Assembly: GCA_937927895.1 (NCBI GenBank)
Contig: CALGKA010000114.1
Location: 1 to 40,097 of the forward strand
Direction of reading: 5' to 3'
DNA: 40,097 nt
Source of the DNA: an uncultured Granulosicoccaceae bacterium
Lineage (GTDB): Bacteria; Pseudomonadota; Gammaproteobacteria; Granulosicoccales; Granulosicoccaceae
How positions within the stretch are numbered: the first letter of the stretch is position 1; each line of letters opens with the position of its first letter. Position numbers and translations under genes: made by a program. Positions 15,250 to 25,657 of the stretch are shown here, piece after piece. The notes beneath the pieces are model-generated. The model saw only the letters and a program-made list of their open reading frames with translations, ran no database searches and had not been told where the DNA came from.

Positions 15250-16140
15250 TCAGAGTTCTACCACTTGCCGTGGCCATAAAATATACAAACCAGCGAGCAT
15301 TATCAGGCCACTACCGACAATCATGGAGTTGCTTAATTTTTCCCCGAAAACCAAAACGCCCAAGGCAATACCAAACAGCATACGAGAATATCTAAACGGG
15401 GTAACCGCCGATACCTCTCCGGTTCGCATAGCCATCATTAGTGCGGCATAGGCAATAACACCTGCGGCTATCGCACAAAGCAATAAAATCATGGCATTGA
15501 CGCTTAACCCTAGAAATGATTTTGCATCCCACATTGAATACAAGCCACCGGCAACAGCCACTGCTAGAAAACCGTAAAAACCAAGGACCGCTGTGGTCAA
15601 AGAAGCGGGCGCGGCCCGTGAGGCAAGGTCTCGACCAGCAAGGCCCAGCATTCCTATAACGGCTAATAGTGAGAGCACAGAGAAGCTCGACGCCCCGGGC
15701 TTAACGACTATAAACACCCCGATTAAACCTAACAAAATGGCAGCCCATCTAGCTAACCCGACGCGTTCACCAAATAAAATAGCTGCACCTGCAACCACTA
15801 CTATTGGGGTTGCCTGAAGAATCACAGTGGCTGAGGAAAGCGAAGTCAGAGTTACGGCGAGAAAATAAAACAGCCGCCCAGTTATCTCAAACAAAAAGCG
15901 ATACCGCATCGGCTGTGAGAGTACTGCTCTAGAGAACAATTGTTCGGATCGAACCACGGCCACAAGCGCAAATACCATCGCGCCAATGAGTCCAAATAGA
16001 ATAAGCACCTGGCCAATCGGCAGTACAACAGCCACCGCTTTAACCAGGGCATCCTCTACAGCGAACGCAGCCATTGCGAGCAGCATGCAGAGACTACCGA
16101 TCAAATTCCCTCGACGATCCGCTTTTATAGAACTTTTCAA
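15250..16140 (-). CDS. EamA/DMT-family transporter
   Basis: This is an inner-membrane protein of 296 residues with ten predicted hydrophobic helices arranged as two EamA repeats. The first repeat ends in AILLGLIGVFIVVKPG and the second in GSGLIMLAGLYILW, the usual helix-closing segments of the drug/metabolite transporter family. It probably exports a metabolite; the substrate is unknown. The start is uncertain: TTG 16140 gives the full first helix, but no good ribosome site precedes it. It lies 29 bases downstream of the HerA-like ATPase gene on the same strand. Confidence 0.8.
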   Translation of the reverse strand: MKSSIKADRRGNLIGSLCMLLAMAAFAVEDALVKAVAVVLPIGQVLILFGLIGAMVFALVAVVRSEQLFSRAVLSQPMRYRFLFEITGRLFYFLAVTLTSLSSATVILQATPIVVVAGAAILFGERVGLARWAAILLGLIGVFIVVKPGASSFSVLSLLAVIGMLGLAGRDLASRAAPASLTTAVLGFYGFLAVAVAGGLYSMWDAKSFLGLSVNAMILLLCAIAAGVIAYAALMMAMRTGEVSAVTPFRYSRMLFGIALGVLVFGEKLSNSMIVGSGLIMLAGLYILWPRQVVEL

Positions 16141-16169
16141 ACTATTAATACGTGTACCTATTAGTGGCT

Positions 16170-18758
16170 TTAGCCCGCTGGAATAATCTTAGCTCTACCA
16201 CCAACCTTTGCCACCCAGTGCGGCTGCCAGGCAACACCAAACACCTCAAGCTCTATATTCTTCTTTAACGGTGAAACGCTAATCACATCAATATCAGCCG
16301 CTATGCGAGTCCACTCACGGTCTATCTCAAGCATCTCTTGTTCATGCTTTTGAGTGAGCTCATCAAGTTGCGCTCTAAGCGCTCTAAGTTCTTCAACAGA
16401 TTCGTTAACCGCGGCTTTTGCATTCTGTTTCTGCCGACGCTTAGTTAATGCCGAACTCACTCCCGAACGCCGACGACTTCCACCCCCAAATAGCCCACCA
16501 GCAATATTTGCTAAGGTTTTACCGTAGCTAACCATGGTTTCCATTTTTAATGCTTGAAGGGTGTCTTCGTCTTCTTCAAGGTCACGCTCCTCACGCCGAA
16601 GCTTAGTGTGCAATCGGTCTAACTGCTTTTCAAAGCGAGCTTGAACTTTTTCAATTTCAATATCTTCTTTGTCGTCCGCCGCATCGTTGCAGCGAGCCAG
16701 GAACTCCCGCTCAGATTCATTGGGGTCAGACGTAATTTTTAATTTGGCGTTGTGATACAACGGCAATACCGCTTCACGATAGATGTGATCAACATATTTT
16801 TTCGATAGTGACGATACTTTGCGTGAACTTTGCAAAATGGCATCCATCTCACCATAATGTACATCGTCTTCTGGCTCGTGATCTAGCTCATCATGGTCAA
16901 TGGGATCAATGGCGAATTTTTCGAATGTTAAGTTGCTACGTTTTTCCGGGTCAGGAATAAATGCGGCATAACGACGGCGTTCGTTGTAGGAGCCTTTTCT
17001 ATCAGTGTACAGCACATCAACCTGCATCATTAAACCAGGCAGATAGACCAAGCCAAGCTTTTCTGCATCATTCACAGATGCAGCACTATTGCCTTGCTGA
17101 AGTGCTCGATAAAAACTAACCTTGCGCGGCAAAAAGAACTCATCAAGACCCGATGCGACAGGCGCTCTTGTCTGTGTGTATTTTTGCATTGCCTTATTAA
17201 CAGATTTTTTTGCTGTCGGCTCAGGCACAACTTCAACGGGTTCTGATGCAACCACTTTAGACCCTTTACGCTTTTTAGACTTTTGCGTTGACCCGCCTTG
17301 CACTGCCACCACAGGTTTCGCACGTGCATCACTACCTTCTTTAATCACACCTGCGAGTGCATTCAAATCTGCGATCCTATTGCGAGTCATTGGGCCCGCC
17401 ATATAGTTCATTGCCCAGCGCGTCTGAAAAAGCTCAGGCCCTCCCCGGCTATGCACGTTGTTTATCATAAACACGCGCTTACCAAGGCCTGACAGCATCT
17501 TGTCTGACGCACTTCGATCAAAGCCGTTGCCGCTCGCACCCTGCAAACCATCGAGTAGTCGATCTTTATCTCTTTCCGTTTGCAGCCGGCCGATAAACCA
17601 GGTACCCGCGTTAGATAAGCCTTTGTAGTCAATATCAACAGGGTTTTGTGTTGCGACCACCATACCCACACCAAAAGCGCGCGCCTGCTTGAACATTCTT
17701 AACATCGGCTTTTTAGATGGCGGGTTGGCGGTAGGCGGCAGGTAACCAAAGATCTCATCAAAGTACACCATCGCGCGTAAACCAGTAGTACCCGACTGCG
17801 AGCGCATCCATGTTTCAATCGCCGAATACAGCAGCGTTACAATAAACATGCGTTCGGTTTCACTTAAGTGGGCGATATAAAAGATACTGTGTTTAGGCTT
17901 GCCCTCCGGTGTGTACAGCAGTGATTGTATATCGAGTGATTCCCCCGTGATCCAGGGGGCAAAAGAAGGAGCAGCAATAATGCTATTAAGTTTCATAGCA
18001 AGCGCCATTCGATCTTTCTTAGGATAAAACTGATCCACCGAAAAGAAACCAAGCTTTTCGAACGGTGGGTTTTGGGTTTGCATAATTAGCTCCCCCATAT
18101 CTACATCTTTACCGGCCGCCCAGGAGTCGGCAATTATTTTTGATAACAAAATATGTTCGGGGTCACTTATCGGATCTATATCGTTCAGACCAATAAGACT
18201 CAATAGCGCGGTAACGGTACCTTCTATTTGTTCTAGTAAAACTTCCAGGTTAGCGTTCCAGTCTAGCTGCGGAGCTTTCAGCGATGCCAGAATACTAATG
18301 GGCTTACCCGAGGTAGAGCCCGGCGTGTAGACCGTTCGCTCTACGGCATCTTTTAAGCGCTGTATACGATCAGATCCAATTCCCCAGCCTGCAAGACCAT
18401 TCTTCCAAAGCTTAGCGGTATCTTCTGCTGCCTGCTCTACAGTTACCCCTTCACGGCGGGCGTTATCGGCATTGATCCATGGTTTGAAATCTTCCGGCAA
18501 CATCTCCGGGAAGTGCAACAGAAGATTGGTGATATCACCTTTGGGGTCAATCAATATGGCAGGCAAATTATTTAGTGCAGCCTCCTCCATGATATCGAGA
18601 CACAAGCCGGTTTTACCTGAACCTGTCATACCCACCACTACGGCATGGGTAGTGAGATCATCGGGATCGTAGGTATACGCCTCTTCTGTAGTTTCACCTG
18701 TGTCGGCATCTACTCGACGACCGATATAAAACTCATTGGGATAATCTACTGATGACAT
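16170..18758 (-). CDS. HerA/FtsK-superfamily ATPase with C-terminal coiled coil
   Basis: This is a large cytoplasmic ATPase of 862 residues. It has Walker A GMTGSGKTG (43-51), a DPKGD motif (71-75), Walker B AMVYFDEIFG (329-338) and the sensor-like VATQNP (368-373), in the order seen in HerA/VirD4-type ring ATPases. Residues from about 480 to 540 are a basic, low-complexity linker. The last 200 residues include a long charged coiled coil (KLRREERDLEEDEDT; LRALRAQLDELTQKHEQE). The family is widespread but poorly characterised, and a DNA- or protein-pumping role is only inferred. No nuclease partner is adjacent. Confidence 0.75.
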   Translation of the reverse strand: MSSVDYPNEFYIGRRVDADTGETTEEAYTYDPDDLTTHAVVVGMTGSGKTGLCLDIMEEAALNNLPAILIDPKGDITNLLLHFPEMLPEDFKPWINADNARREGVTVEQAAEDTAKLWKNGLAGWGIGSDRIQRLKDAVERTVYTPGSTSGKPISILASLKAPQLDWNANLEVLLEQIEGTVTALLSLIGLNDIDPISDPEHILLSKIIADSWAAGKDVDMGELIMQTQNPPFEKLGFFSVDQFYPKKDRMALAMKLNSIIAAPSFAPWITGESLDIQSLLYTPEGKPKHSIFYIAHLSETERMFIVTLLYSAIETWMRSQSGTTGLRAMVYFDEIFGYLPPTANPPSKKPMLRMFKQARAFGVGMVVATQNPVDIDYKGLSNAGTWFIGRLQTERDKDRLLDGLQGASGNGFDRSASDKMLSGLGKRVFMINNVHSRGGPELFQTRWAMNYMAGPMTRNRIADLNALAGVIKEGSDARAKPVVAVQGGSTQKSKKRKGSKVVASEPVEVVPEPTAKKSVNKAMQKYTQTRAPVASGLDEFFLPRKVSFYRALQQGNSAASVNDAEKLGLVYLPGLMMQVDVLYTDRKGSYNERRRYAAFIPDPEKRSNLTFEKFAIDPIDHDELDHEPEDDVHYGEMDAILQSSRKVSSLSKKYVDHIYREAVLPLYHNAKLKITSDPNESEREFLARCNDAADDKEDIEIEKVQARFEKQLDRLHTKLRREERDLEEDEDTLQALKMETMVSYGKTLANIAGGLFGGGSRRRSGVSSALTKRRQKQNAKAAVNESVEELRALRAQLDELTQKHEQEMLEIDREWTRIAADIDVISVSPLKKNIELEVFGVAWQPHWVAKVGGRAKIIPAG

Positions 18759-18844
18759 ACGTTATATAGTCCGAACAGATTGATCAAAAGAAAAACATAA
18801 GCAGGGATTGTTAAACAATACCTGAGGAAAAACAGATTGCAGCA

Positions 18845-19852
18845 TTATTTGAAAAACGCCTTACAAACTGATGTGACTTTAATAACATCGTCTATTGTCA
18901 CATCCTTATGCAACACTAGTCGAACCGTCTCGCCTGCACTGACGATAATTTTCTTAGACTCAAGATGCGCCGCTAATTCGGTCGCCACGCGTTTTCCGCA
19001 ATGCAGAAACACCATGTTGGTTTGCACGCTGTCTTCTGTCATGTGTAGTTCGTCAATATCGCGCAATCCCTCAAACAATGCTCTTGCATGATCATGATCA
19101 AATTGCAGGCGATCTATATTTTCATTGAGTGCGACAATGCCGGCCGATGCAATGTAGCCTGCTTGTCGCATACCACCGCCAAGCATTTTTCTCCATCGGC
19201 GGGCATTATGAATAAAGTCAGCACCACCACATAAAACAGAACCTACCGGTGCACATAGCCCTTTGGATAAACACACTGATACCGAATCAAACGGCTGGCT
19301 AATATTTTTAACATCTACACCATGAAAAACTGATGCATTAAAAATTCTTGCACCGTCTAGATGGAGCAACAAACCTTTAGAGTCTGCAAGCTCTCTTACC
19401 GCGGGCAAGTAGTCCATAGGTAAGGCACGACCGTGCATGGTGTTTTCAAGCGCTAATAATCGGGTTTTGGCAAAGTGGACATCATCGGGCTTTATAGCAG
19501 CTTCTATATCTTCAAGTGCCATCGTGCAATCAGAGCGTGTAGGCAATGGCTGTGGCTGAATGCTACCTAGCACGGCAGCACCACCGCCTTCGTATTTATA
19601 GGTATGTGCGGTCTGTCCGACTATGTATTCATCACCTCTTTGACAATGGGTCAGTAGCGCAATTAAGTTGGTTTGCGTACCACTGGGAGCAAACAGCGCA
19701 GATTCAAAACCTAACTTCGCAGCCGCGAGCGCTTCTAGCTCATTAACGGTTGGATCAGCACCATAGACATCATCACCAACAACGGCCGATGACATGGCTT
19801 TTTTCATGTTTGCAGTCGGTGTGGTTACTGTATCGCTGCGCAGATCAATCAT
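18845..19852 (-). CDS. ltaE: Low-specificity L-threonine aldolase
   Basis: This is a PLP enzyme of 335 residues that cleaves L-threonine or L-allo-threonine to glycine and acetaldehyde. It starts with the family signature MIDLRSDTVTTPT. The PLP-phosphate binding SGTQTN lies at 57-62, HLDGAR with the cofactor aspartate at 164-169 and the Schiff-base lysine K197 in VCLSKGL. The length matches the family. It lies between the ATPase gene and the phosphoribosyltransferase gene on the same strand with short gaps (86 and 43 bases), so co-transcription is possible. Confidence 0.9.
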   Translation of the reverse strand: MIDLRSDTVTTPTANMKKAMSSAVVGDDVYGADPTVNELEALAAAKLGFESALFAPSGTQTNLIALLTHCQRGDEYIVGQTAHTYKYEGGGAAVLGSIQPQPLPTRSDCTMALEDIEAAIKPDDVHFAKTRLLALENTMHGRALPMDYLPAVRELADSKGLLLHLDGARIFNASVFHGVDVKNISQPFDSVSVCLSKGLCAPVGSVLCGGADFIHNARRWRKMLGGGMRQAGYIASAGIVALNENIDRLQFDHDHARALFEGLRDIDELHMTEDSVQTNMVFLHCGKRVATELAAHLESKKIIVSAGETVRLVLHKDVTIDDVIKVTSVCKAFFK

Positions 19853-19895
19853 GGAGTTTGGCTACCAGTTGAATTTTAAAAGCGTTTGTATAAGT

Positions 19896-20477
19896 TTAAG
19901 ACTGTGTTTTGTAGTATTCGTCCATCTCATCGACAAATGGCAACAGCCCTGGCTTATTCTCCGCAAGCTCTATGCGGTTAAGCCCATCAATTTCGTGAGG
20001 GAACACCAACCACTTGTCGGTCTCATGGATATAATAATTCGGCGTGATTGAAGTTCTGTTTTTTGTCGGCTTAAAATAGGGTGTGGCTATTCGAATGTCT
20101 GTTGGGGTATTTCGACGTGCCTTAGCGGTAAGTGTGTTTATCACACCTTGTACACTTAAGCCTGTGTCAAAGACATCGTCAACTATCAGTAGGGAATCAT
20201 CAGCGTTGATGTTATCCACCAAATAATCTAAACCGTGCACACGTACCGGTGCTTCCAACCTGGCTTTTGCACTATACGAAGAGGTTCTTATTGAAATATG
20301 ATCAGTATGAGTGCCGTAGTAGTCCAGCATTTCCTGCACTGCAATTCCCACCGGTGTACCACCACGCCACACACCCACTATAAAGTTTGGGCGGAAGCCA
20401 TCTTTAAGAATATTAACAGCCAATCTCCATGAATCTTCCAGTAGAGATTGCGCTGAAATAAATAACTTGTCAGACAT
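19896..20477 (-). CDS. Phosphoribosyltransferase (hypoxanthine-type family)
   Basis: This is a cytoplasmic PRTase-fold protein of 193 residues. The PRPP-binding loop is LLIVDDVFDTGLSV (96-109), preceded by a VGVWRGGTPVG loop (35-44). It belongs to a COG2236-like group of purine or xanthine phosphoribosyltransferases, but the base specificity cannot be read. It lies 21 bases downstream of pyrF, which suggests a shared nucleotide-related transcription unit. Confidence 0.8.
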   Translation of the reverse strand: MSDKLFISAQSLLEDSWRLAVNILKDGFRPNFIVGVWRGGTPVGIAVQEMLDYYGTHTDHISIRTSSYSAKARLEAPVRVHGLDYLVDNINADDSLLIVDDVFDTGLSVQGVINTLTAKARRNTPTDIRIATPYFKPTKNRTSITPNYYIHETDKWLVFPHEIDGLNRIELAENKPGLLPFVDEMDEYYKTQS

Positions 20478-20498
20478 AGAGTTTGAGTGCCGGTTGAT

Positions 20499-21200
20499 CT
20501 AGAGTTTTTGTAAATCTAGAGAAATTTGTTTTAGTGTCGCTACAGGGTCAGGTGCACCCGTGACTGAGCGCCCTATGACTAAATAATCCGCACCGCCCTC
20601 AACCGCTTTAACGGGCGTCATAACACGGCGTTGATCCGAAGCATCATCGCCTGCGAGGCGAATGCCCGGCGTCACCTTTATAAATCCTGGAAGCGTGGTA
20701 TTAAGCATTGACGCCTCTAGTGGTGAACACACTACGCCATCACAACCCGATTTTTTCGCAAGTGTTGCCAACAGTTCGACCTGCTTATCAATCGGGTGTG
20801 TTACACCGACATCTGCAAGCTCACTTTGCTCCATGCTGGTAAGAACGGTAACAGCAATTAGTAGTGGTGCACGACTAGTCCCGCTATGCGCTGCATCATA
20901 GGCTGCGGCCATCATACGTTCACCACCGACAGCATGTACATCAACCATCCATACACCGAGATTGGCGGCCACACGAACCGCTGATGCAACCGTATTAGGT
21001 ATATCGTGAAATTTAAGATCTAGAAAAACGTCAAAGCCATTTTTTTGCAATGCCTCTACTATTACAGGGCCTGCTGAGGTGAACAGTTCTTTACCCACCT
21101 TTACCCGACACAACGCTGGATCAAGTGTTTTAGCCAGTGACAAGGCCAGATCAGCAGTCGGCTTATCGAGTGCTACGATCACTTTTTTTTGATCACTCAC
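20499..21200 (-). CDS. pyrF: Orotidine 5'-phosphate decarboxylase
   Basis: This enzyme makes UMP from OMP in the last step of de novo pyrimidine synthesis. The active site K34 and DLKFHD (61-66) are intact, as are the C-terminal TPGIRL and phosphate-binding VIGRSVTGA segments. The start is a GTG at 21200, overlapping the end of lapB (stop 21195-21193) by 8 bases, with GGAG upstream inside lapB. The frame extends further upstream, but that part lies within lapB and is not pyrF-like. The lapB-pyrF order is the standard gammaproteobacterial one. Confidence 0.95.
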   Translation of the reverse strand: MSDQKKVIVALDKPTADLALSLAKTLDPALCRVKVGKELFTSAGPVIVEALQKNGFDVFLDLKFHDIPNTVASAVRVAANLGVWMVDVHAVGGERMMAAAYDAAHSGTSRAPLLIAVTVLTSMEQSELADVGVTHPIDKQVELLATLAKKSGCDGVVCSPLEASMLNTTLPGFIKVTPGIRLAGDDASDQRRVMTPVKAVEGGADYLVIGRSVTGAPDPVATLKQISLDLQKL

Positions 21201-22371
21201 CTTCAGCTCCAATAATAACTTTGACAGAATTCCAGTTTTCGCAACCCGGGCAATACCATTGTATTTGCTTGCAACGGTAACCACAGCGATCACACAGGTA
21301 AACCGGCTTTTCATCGGTGACATCACGCAGCATTTCAACTATGGCCGCTACTTTGGGTTTATCTTCAGGCTTGGTGAGCTCAAGTTCGTATTCAGCCCAG
21401 TCGCGCAACCCTTTAAGCGATGGCCGTTTGGCTAGTTGCTCTATAAAAAAGTCAGACGCCTGTTGCTCACCTTCAAGCTTACTGATGGAATCGCGTGCTA
21501 ATTTGATTACGCTATAGCTGTTTTGTCTGCCACGTACGTACTCCAGATGATTGCGCAAAGCTTGTTGGTCACCGCTTTCATGCAGAGCTGAAAAATAGGA
21601 CTCTGCAATTTCCGGCACTAACTCAGGGTGATGTTTTTCAATCTGTTCAAAATTCGCAATCGCCTCAGGGTATTTTTTTAGCCTTATGCAATGACGGCCA
21701 AGCATAACCAAAGCCCTGCTGCACTGGGGCTCGGCCTTTAAGGCTTTTTGCAACCACTGGTAGGCGTCTGTTGCGTTATCTTCTATTTCAGCAATTGCTG
21801 CGAGCTCACAACAGTATTGGGCCTGCAGTGCATTTTTTTCTGACGCATCTAATGAAGTGTTAGCACCCGCTAAATCGATGGCTGCCTGCCACTCTTGCTG
21901 CTTTTCATACAAGCGCAATAAACTCGCTTGTGAAGCTGCATCATTAGGGTTGTCTTTGACCAACGGTTTTAGCAAAGCCTCTACCCGATCAAGCAAACCG
22001 GCACCGGCGTAATCACGCGCGAGTTCAAGTTTGATTTTACGTTGCTGATCAGCCGACAGACTACCCTTTGACAGCAAATGCTCATGCACGCCGATTGCAC
22101 GCGAGTATTCACCGCGACGCCTGAATGCATCGCCCATAGTGAGGTAGAGCTCAACAGATTGATCATCTACTGCATACTGTTCGAGCAGATTGTTGAGCTC
22201 AGGGTCTCGCTCTACCCGATCATCGTGATCTGGCAACAGAGAAGACAAATCTGTGCTGCCTCCGCGGGTAAACACACGCGACAGATTAGATAGGGAATGA
22301 CGAAGTTTTTCGTACCCGATGAGCCAGCCAGCAAAGCCCGCCAGCAACACCAGCCACCAGGAAAATTCCAT
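21193..22371 (-). CDS. lapB: LPS assembly protein B (TPR-rubredoxin)
   Basis: This is an inner-membrane-anchored regulator of 392 residues that controls LpxC turnover through FtsH and so sets LPS level. It has an N-terminal transmembrane segment ([16 protein letters not shown]), tandem TPR repeats from about 70 to 330 and a C-terminal rubredoxin-type knuckle pair CDRCGYRC...CPGC near 360-378. Length matches E. coli LapB. The partner gene lapA, usually just upstream, is absent: ihfB ends 194 bases away with no membrane-protein frame between. Confidence 0.95.
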   Translation of the reverse strand: MEFSWWLVLLAGFAGWLIGYEKLRHSLSNLSRVFTRGGSTDLSSLLPDHDDRVERDPELNNLLEQYAVDDQSVELYLTMGDAFRRRGEYSRAIGVHEHLLSKGSLSADQQRKIKLELARDYAGAGLLDRVEALLKPLVKDNPNDAASQASLLRLYEKQQEWQAAIDLAGANTSLDASEKNALQAQYCCELAAIAEIEDNATDAYQWLQKALKAEPQCSRALVMLGRHCIRLKKYPEAIANFEQIEKHHPELVPEIAESYFSALHESGDQQALRNHLEYVRGRQNSYSVIKLARDSISKLEGEQQASDFFIEQLAKRPSLKGLRDWAEYELELTKPEDKPKVAAIVEMLRDVTDEKPVYLCDRCGYRCKQIQWYCPGCENWNSVKVIIGAEGE

Positions 22372-22414
22372 TGATATAGTTAAGAGTAGTGTCAGCCGTA
22401 GCCTGTACTCTAAT

Positions 22415-22434
22415 TCTGACGATCTACCGTCAGA
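22415..22434 (-). promoter_or_regulatory. Hairpin in the lapB leader
   Basis: TCTGACG and CGTCAGA form a perfect 7-bp stem with a 6-nt loop 44 bases upstream of the lapB ATG. No T tract follows. Further upstream the CCGACA/TGTCGG dyad near 22534-22555 (downstream of ihfB) may be the ihfB terminator. The 194-base gap contains no lapA. Confidence 0.4.
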
Positions 22435-22565
22435 TTGTCGAGCAATTGCTTTATAAGGTGGAAATTAAATTGCGACAGAGATATATCTGTCCGGCTGCGT
22501 CTTTGATTCGATTAATACCGACAATTGATACCGACAACCAGGTGACTGTCGGCAATCAAAACAGC

Positions 22566-22934
22566 TTAAGAATCTGTGCCTGTTTTCTTTTGGTCGTCAG
22601 CAGACAAATTATCGCTTTGGTTGGCGCTTTGATTGGTAGAGTCGCTACTTGGTGGATTCACGTTAACGCGCTCACGTAGCTCTTTACCGGGCTTAAAATG
22701 AGGTACATGCTTACCTGTTAAGGCAACTGCATCACCTGATTTCGGGTTGCGACCCATACGCGGTGGACGAAAATGGAGACTGAAGCTTCCAAAGCCACGA
22801 ATCTCTATGCGCTCACCGGTCGACAACGATTGGCTCATTCTTTCAAGCAAGCCTTTAACTGCCAGCTCAACATCACGTAGTGCAAGATGAGATTGGTTGT
22901 CGGCTAATGCCTCGATCAGATCAGACTTTGTCAT
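22566..22934 (-). CDS. ihfB: Integration host factor subunit beta
   Basis: This is a DNA-bending nucleoid protein that pairs with IhfA. Residues 1-94 are a standard HU/IHF fold with the signature [19 protein letters not shown], including the proline at the tip of the DNA-inserting arm. A tail of about 28 Ser/Asn/Asp-rich residues ([20 protein letters not shown] onward) follows and is absent from E. coli IhfB. It lies downstream of rpsA on the same strand, as in most gammaproteobacteria. Confidence 0.95.
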   Translation of the reverse strand: MTKSDLIEALADNQSHLALRDVELAVKGLLERMSQSLSTGERIEIRGFGSFSLHFRPPRMGRNPKSGDAVALTGKHVPHFKPGKELRERVNVNPPSSDSTNQSANQSDNLSADDQKKTGTDS

Positions 22935-22979
22935 CGGCCATCACTCCAGGGGTTAGTGCATTAAATAAGTTAGTCGCAA

Positions 22980-22999
22980 GGCGCCCATAGCCGGGCGCC
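22980..22999 (-). terminator. Hairpin between rpsA and ihfB
   Basis: GGCGCCC (22980-22986) and GGGCGCC (22993-22999) pair perfectly around a 6-nt loop, 12 bases after the rpsA stop. No T run follows, so it may be a partial terminator or a 3'-end stabiliser that adjusts ihfB relative to rpsA. Confidence 0.5.
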
Positions 23000-23011
23000 T
23001 AACAATACTTA

Positions 23012-24793
23012 CTACTCTTCTTCTGAACCGCTGCTTACGTCCGCAGCATCATCAGAACTTGCCGCTTCTGCTGGTGCCGTATCATCAGCCGGCGCCTCAT
23101 CTGCGGTTTGTATGCCACCATCGTCCTTGGATGTCATTTGTTCTTTCATTAGATCGCCAAGAGTGGTCGGGGCATCATTTGAACCTTGCGCATAATCACG
23201 CATTGCCTCGCCTTCTTCCTCGTAGTCTTTCGCCTTAATTGAAAGCGAAATGGCACGAGCTTTACGATCAATGTTAATGAACTTGGCTTCGAGCTCTTCG
23301 CCCTCTTTTAAGTGCATTTTGAGATCTTCAACACGATCACGAGAATACTCGCTAGCGCGTAAGATGCCCTCTACACCGTCACCAAGATTCACCATCGCTG
23401 CTTTTGTATCGACTTCTGTGATGATGCCTTTAATGATGGAGCCTTTCGGATTATCAGCGACAAACTGACCGAATGGATCTTGCTCAAGCTGCTTCACACC
23501 AAGAGAGATTCGCTCACGCTCTGGGTCAACCGCCAAAACAATGGCTTCGATCTCCTGGCCTTTCTGGAAATTGCGAACGGCTTCTTCGCCAGTATCGTTC
23601 CAGGAAAGGTCAGAAAGGTGGATCAGGCCGTCAATGCCGCCTTCAAGACCAATAAAGATTCCGAAGTCAGTGATTGATTTAACCTTGCCAGAAACACGGT
23701 CATTCTTGTTGAAGTTCTGTGAGAATTCATCCCAAGGGTTTTGCTTACACTGCTTAACACCAAGCGAAATACGACGACGCTCTTCGTCGATGTCTAGGAT
23801 CATAACTTCCACTTCATCGCCCAACGCTACTACCTTATTCGGGTTAACGTTGCGGTTAGTCCAATCCATCTCTGAGACGTGGACAAGACCTTCAACACCC
23901 TCTTCGATCTCAACAAAGCAACCGTAGTCTGCGATGTTTGTGACTTTACCGAAGATACGAGTATTTTCAGGGTAACGACGAACCAGATCTGCCCATGGAT
24001 CATCACCCAATTGCTTAAGACCCAGTGATACACGATTACGCTCGCGATCAAACTTAAGGACCTTAACTTTCATTTCCTGACCAACTTCTACCACTTCACT
24101 TGGGTGCTTAACACGCTTCCACGCCATATCAGTGATGTGTAGCAGGCCGTCAATGCCGCCAAGATCAAGGAACGCACCGTAATCGGTAAGGTTCTTGACG
24201 ATACCAGTAACTTCCTGGCCTTCCTGCAGGCTTTCAAGCAGTTGCTCACGCTCTGCGCTGTATTCTGATTCAACCACTGCACGACGCGAAACAACCACGT
24301 TGTTACGACGACGATCCAACTTAATAACTTTGAATTCAAGCTCTTTGCCTTCAAGGTAAGAAGTGTCACGTACTGGACGGACATCTACCAATGAACCTGG
24401 AAGGAAGGCTCTGATATCGTTGATTTCAACAGTGAAACCACCTTTGACCTTACCTGTAATATTACCGGTAACGATCTCTTCTGTTTCTTGAGCTTTCTCA
24501 AGCACAGCCCATGAGCGCGCGCGCTTGGCTTTTTCACGTGAAAGGCGAGTTTCACCGAAACCGTCTTCAACGGAGTCCAGGGCTACTTCAACCACTTCAC
24601 CGACGGTTACGGTCACATTGCCGGTTTCGTCGAAAAATTGTTCTACCGGAATAACACCTTCCGATTTTAGTCCAGCGTGGACCATGACAAAGTCACCGGT
24701 AATTTCTACTACCGTACCGGTAAGGATGGCACCGGGTTTCATTTGGGTTTGAGCAATACTTTCCTCAAACATCTCAGCAAAAGATTCAGACAT
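23012..24793 (-). CDS. rpsA: 30S ribosomal protein S1
   Basis: This protein binds mRNA for translation initiation on the 30S subunit. At 593 residues it has six S1 domains, visible as repeated [12 protein letters not shown] / [12 protein letters not shown] / [11 protein letters not shown] segments. After about residue 540 comes an acidic, Ala/Asp-rich tail ([19 protein letters not shown]) longer than in E. coli (557 residues). It lies between cmk and ihfB, the canonical order. The start is ATG 24793. Confidence 0.97.
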   Translation of the reverse strand: MSESFAEMFEESIAQTQMKPGAILTGTVVEITGDFVMVHAGLKSEGVIPVEQFFDETGNVTVTVGEVVEVALDSVEDGFGETRLSREKAKRARSWAVLEKAQETEEIVTGNITGKVKGGFTVEINDIRAFLPGSLVDVRPVRDTSYLEGKELEFKVIKLDRRRNNVVVSRRAVVESEYSAEREQLLESLQEGQEVTGIVKNLTDYGAFLDLGGIDGLLHITDMAWKRVKHPSEVVEVGQEMKVKVLKFDRERNRVSLGLKQLGDDPWADLVRRYPENTRIFGKVTNIADYGCFVEIEEGVEGLVHVSEMDWTNRNVNPNKVVALGDEVEVMILDIDEERRRISLGVKQCKQNPWDEFSQNFNKNDRVSGKVKSITDFGIFIGLEGGIDGLIHLSDLSWNDTGEEAVRNFQKGQEIEAIVLAVDPERERISLGVKQLEQDPFGQFVADNPKGSIIKGIITEVDTKAAMVNLGDGVEGILRASEYSRDRVEDLKMHLKEGEELEAKFINIDRKARAISLSIKAKDYEEEGEAMRDYAQGSNDAPTTLGDLMKEQMTSKDDGGIQTADEAPADDTAPAEAASSDDAADVSSGSEEE

Positions 24794-24892
24794 TAATTAA
24801 TGATTCCAAGAATAAATTTCAGTGCTAGCGACAATCCTGGTCGAAGCAAGGCGATTAAAAGAAACTGCGATCCATCGCAGTGGTTAGTGTAA

Positions 24893-25645
24893 TTATAATC
24901 TATTTCCAGCAAAATCAAGCACTTTTGTGACCACCTCTTCAATGGTCTGGGTGCTAGAGTCAATGGTAATAGCATCTGCAGCGGCCACTAAGGGCGCAAT
25001 TTCGCGGTTGTAGTCGCGATCATCACGCTCGTTAATGTCTGCAAGCAAGCCGACAATATTAGCTTCTATTCCCTTTTCTATCAACTGTTTATGTCTTCTT
25101 TGAGCGCGAATTTCCGCACTTGCTGTTAGATAAATCTTTAATGGCGCATCAGGAAAAACCACAGTGCCCATATCCCGGCCATCAGCGACTAGGCCTGGCG
25201 GCCTTCTCCAACGCAACTGCCGATCCAGCAATGCCGTACGAAATGGCGCAATAGTGGCGATCTGCGAGGCACGTAAGCCGACTTCTTCGCGGCGCAGCTC
25301 ACTTGTCACGATTTCACCTTCCAGCAGCACATCACTGCCACCACAAGCACTACGCTTGAAGGTAACAGGTGCGATCATGACTAGTTCGACCAGGGAATCG
25401 ACGTCATCTGCAGCGATCTCTCGATTTAGAGATGCCAATGCCATAACCCGATACAGTGCCCCACTATCTAAATAGTTGTAAGCCAAATGTTCAGCTACCG
25501 CGCTTGCGATCGTACCCTTGCCTGAACCGCTCGGCCCATCAATGGTAATCACAGGCGCTAGTGCTGCGTCAGTAGGCTTTGCAGGGCTTCTCTTTGGCTT
25601 AGCAGGAACCTTTGATCTTTTTATAGTCGTCTCGATATCACTCAT
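24893..25645 (-). CDS. cmk: Cytidylate kinase
   Basis: This enzyme phosphorylates CMP and dCMP to their diphosphates. The P-loop GPSGSGKGT is at 37-45, followed by YLDSGALYR and the DGRDMGTVVFPDA substrate/lid region. An N-terminal extension of about 25 basic residues (TIKRSKVPAKPKRSPAKP) precedes the usual start of the family, which begins near APVITIDGPSG. ATG 25645 is preferred over GTG 25651, with GAGGCGG upstream. It lies 12 bases downstream of aroA, and rpsA follows: an aroA-cmk-rpsA operon. Confidence 0.95.
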   Translation of the reverse strand: MSDIETTIKRSKVPAKPKRSPAKPTDAALAPVITIDGPSGSGKGTIASAVAEHLAYNYLDSGALYRVMALASLNREIAADDVDSLVELVMIAPVTFKRSACGGSDVLLEGEIVTSELRREEVGLRASQIATIAPFRTALLDRQLRWRRPPGLVADGRDMGTVVFPDAPLKIYLTASAEIRAQRRHKQLIEKGIEANIVGLLADINERDDRDYNREIAPLVAAADAITIDSSTQTIEEVVTKVLDFAGNRL

Positions 25646-25657
25646 AAGCACCGCCTC

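Noticed and set aside
23541-23927. Plus-strand frame inside rpsA
   Set aside because: It is a shadow of the strongly conserved S1 coding sequence.
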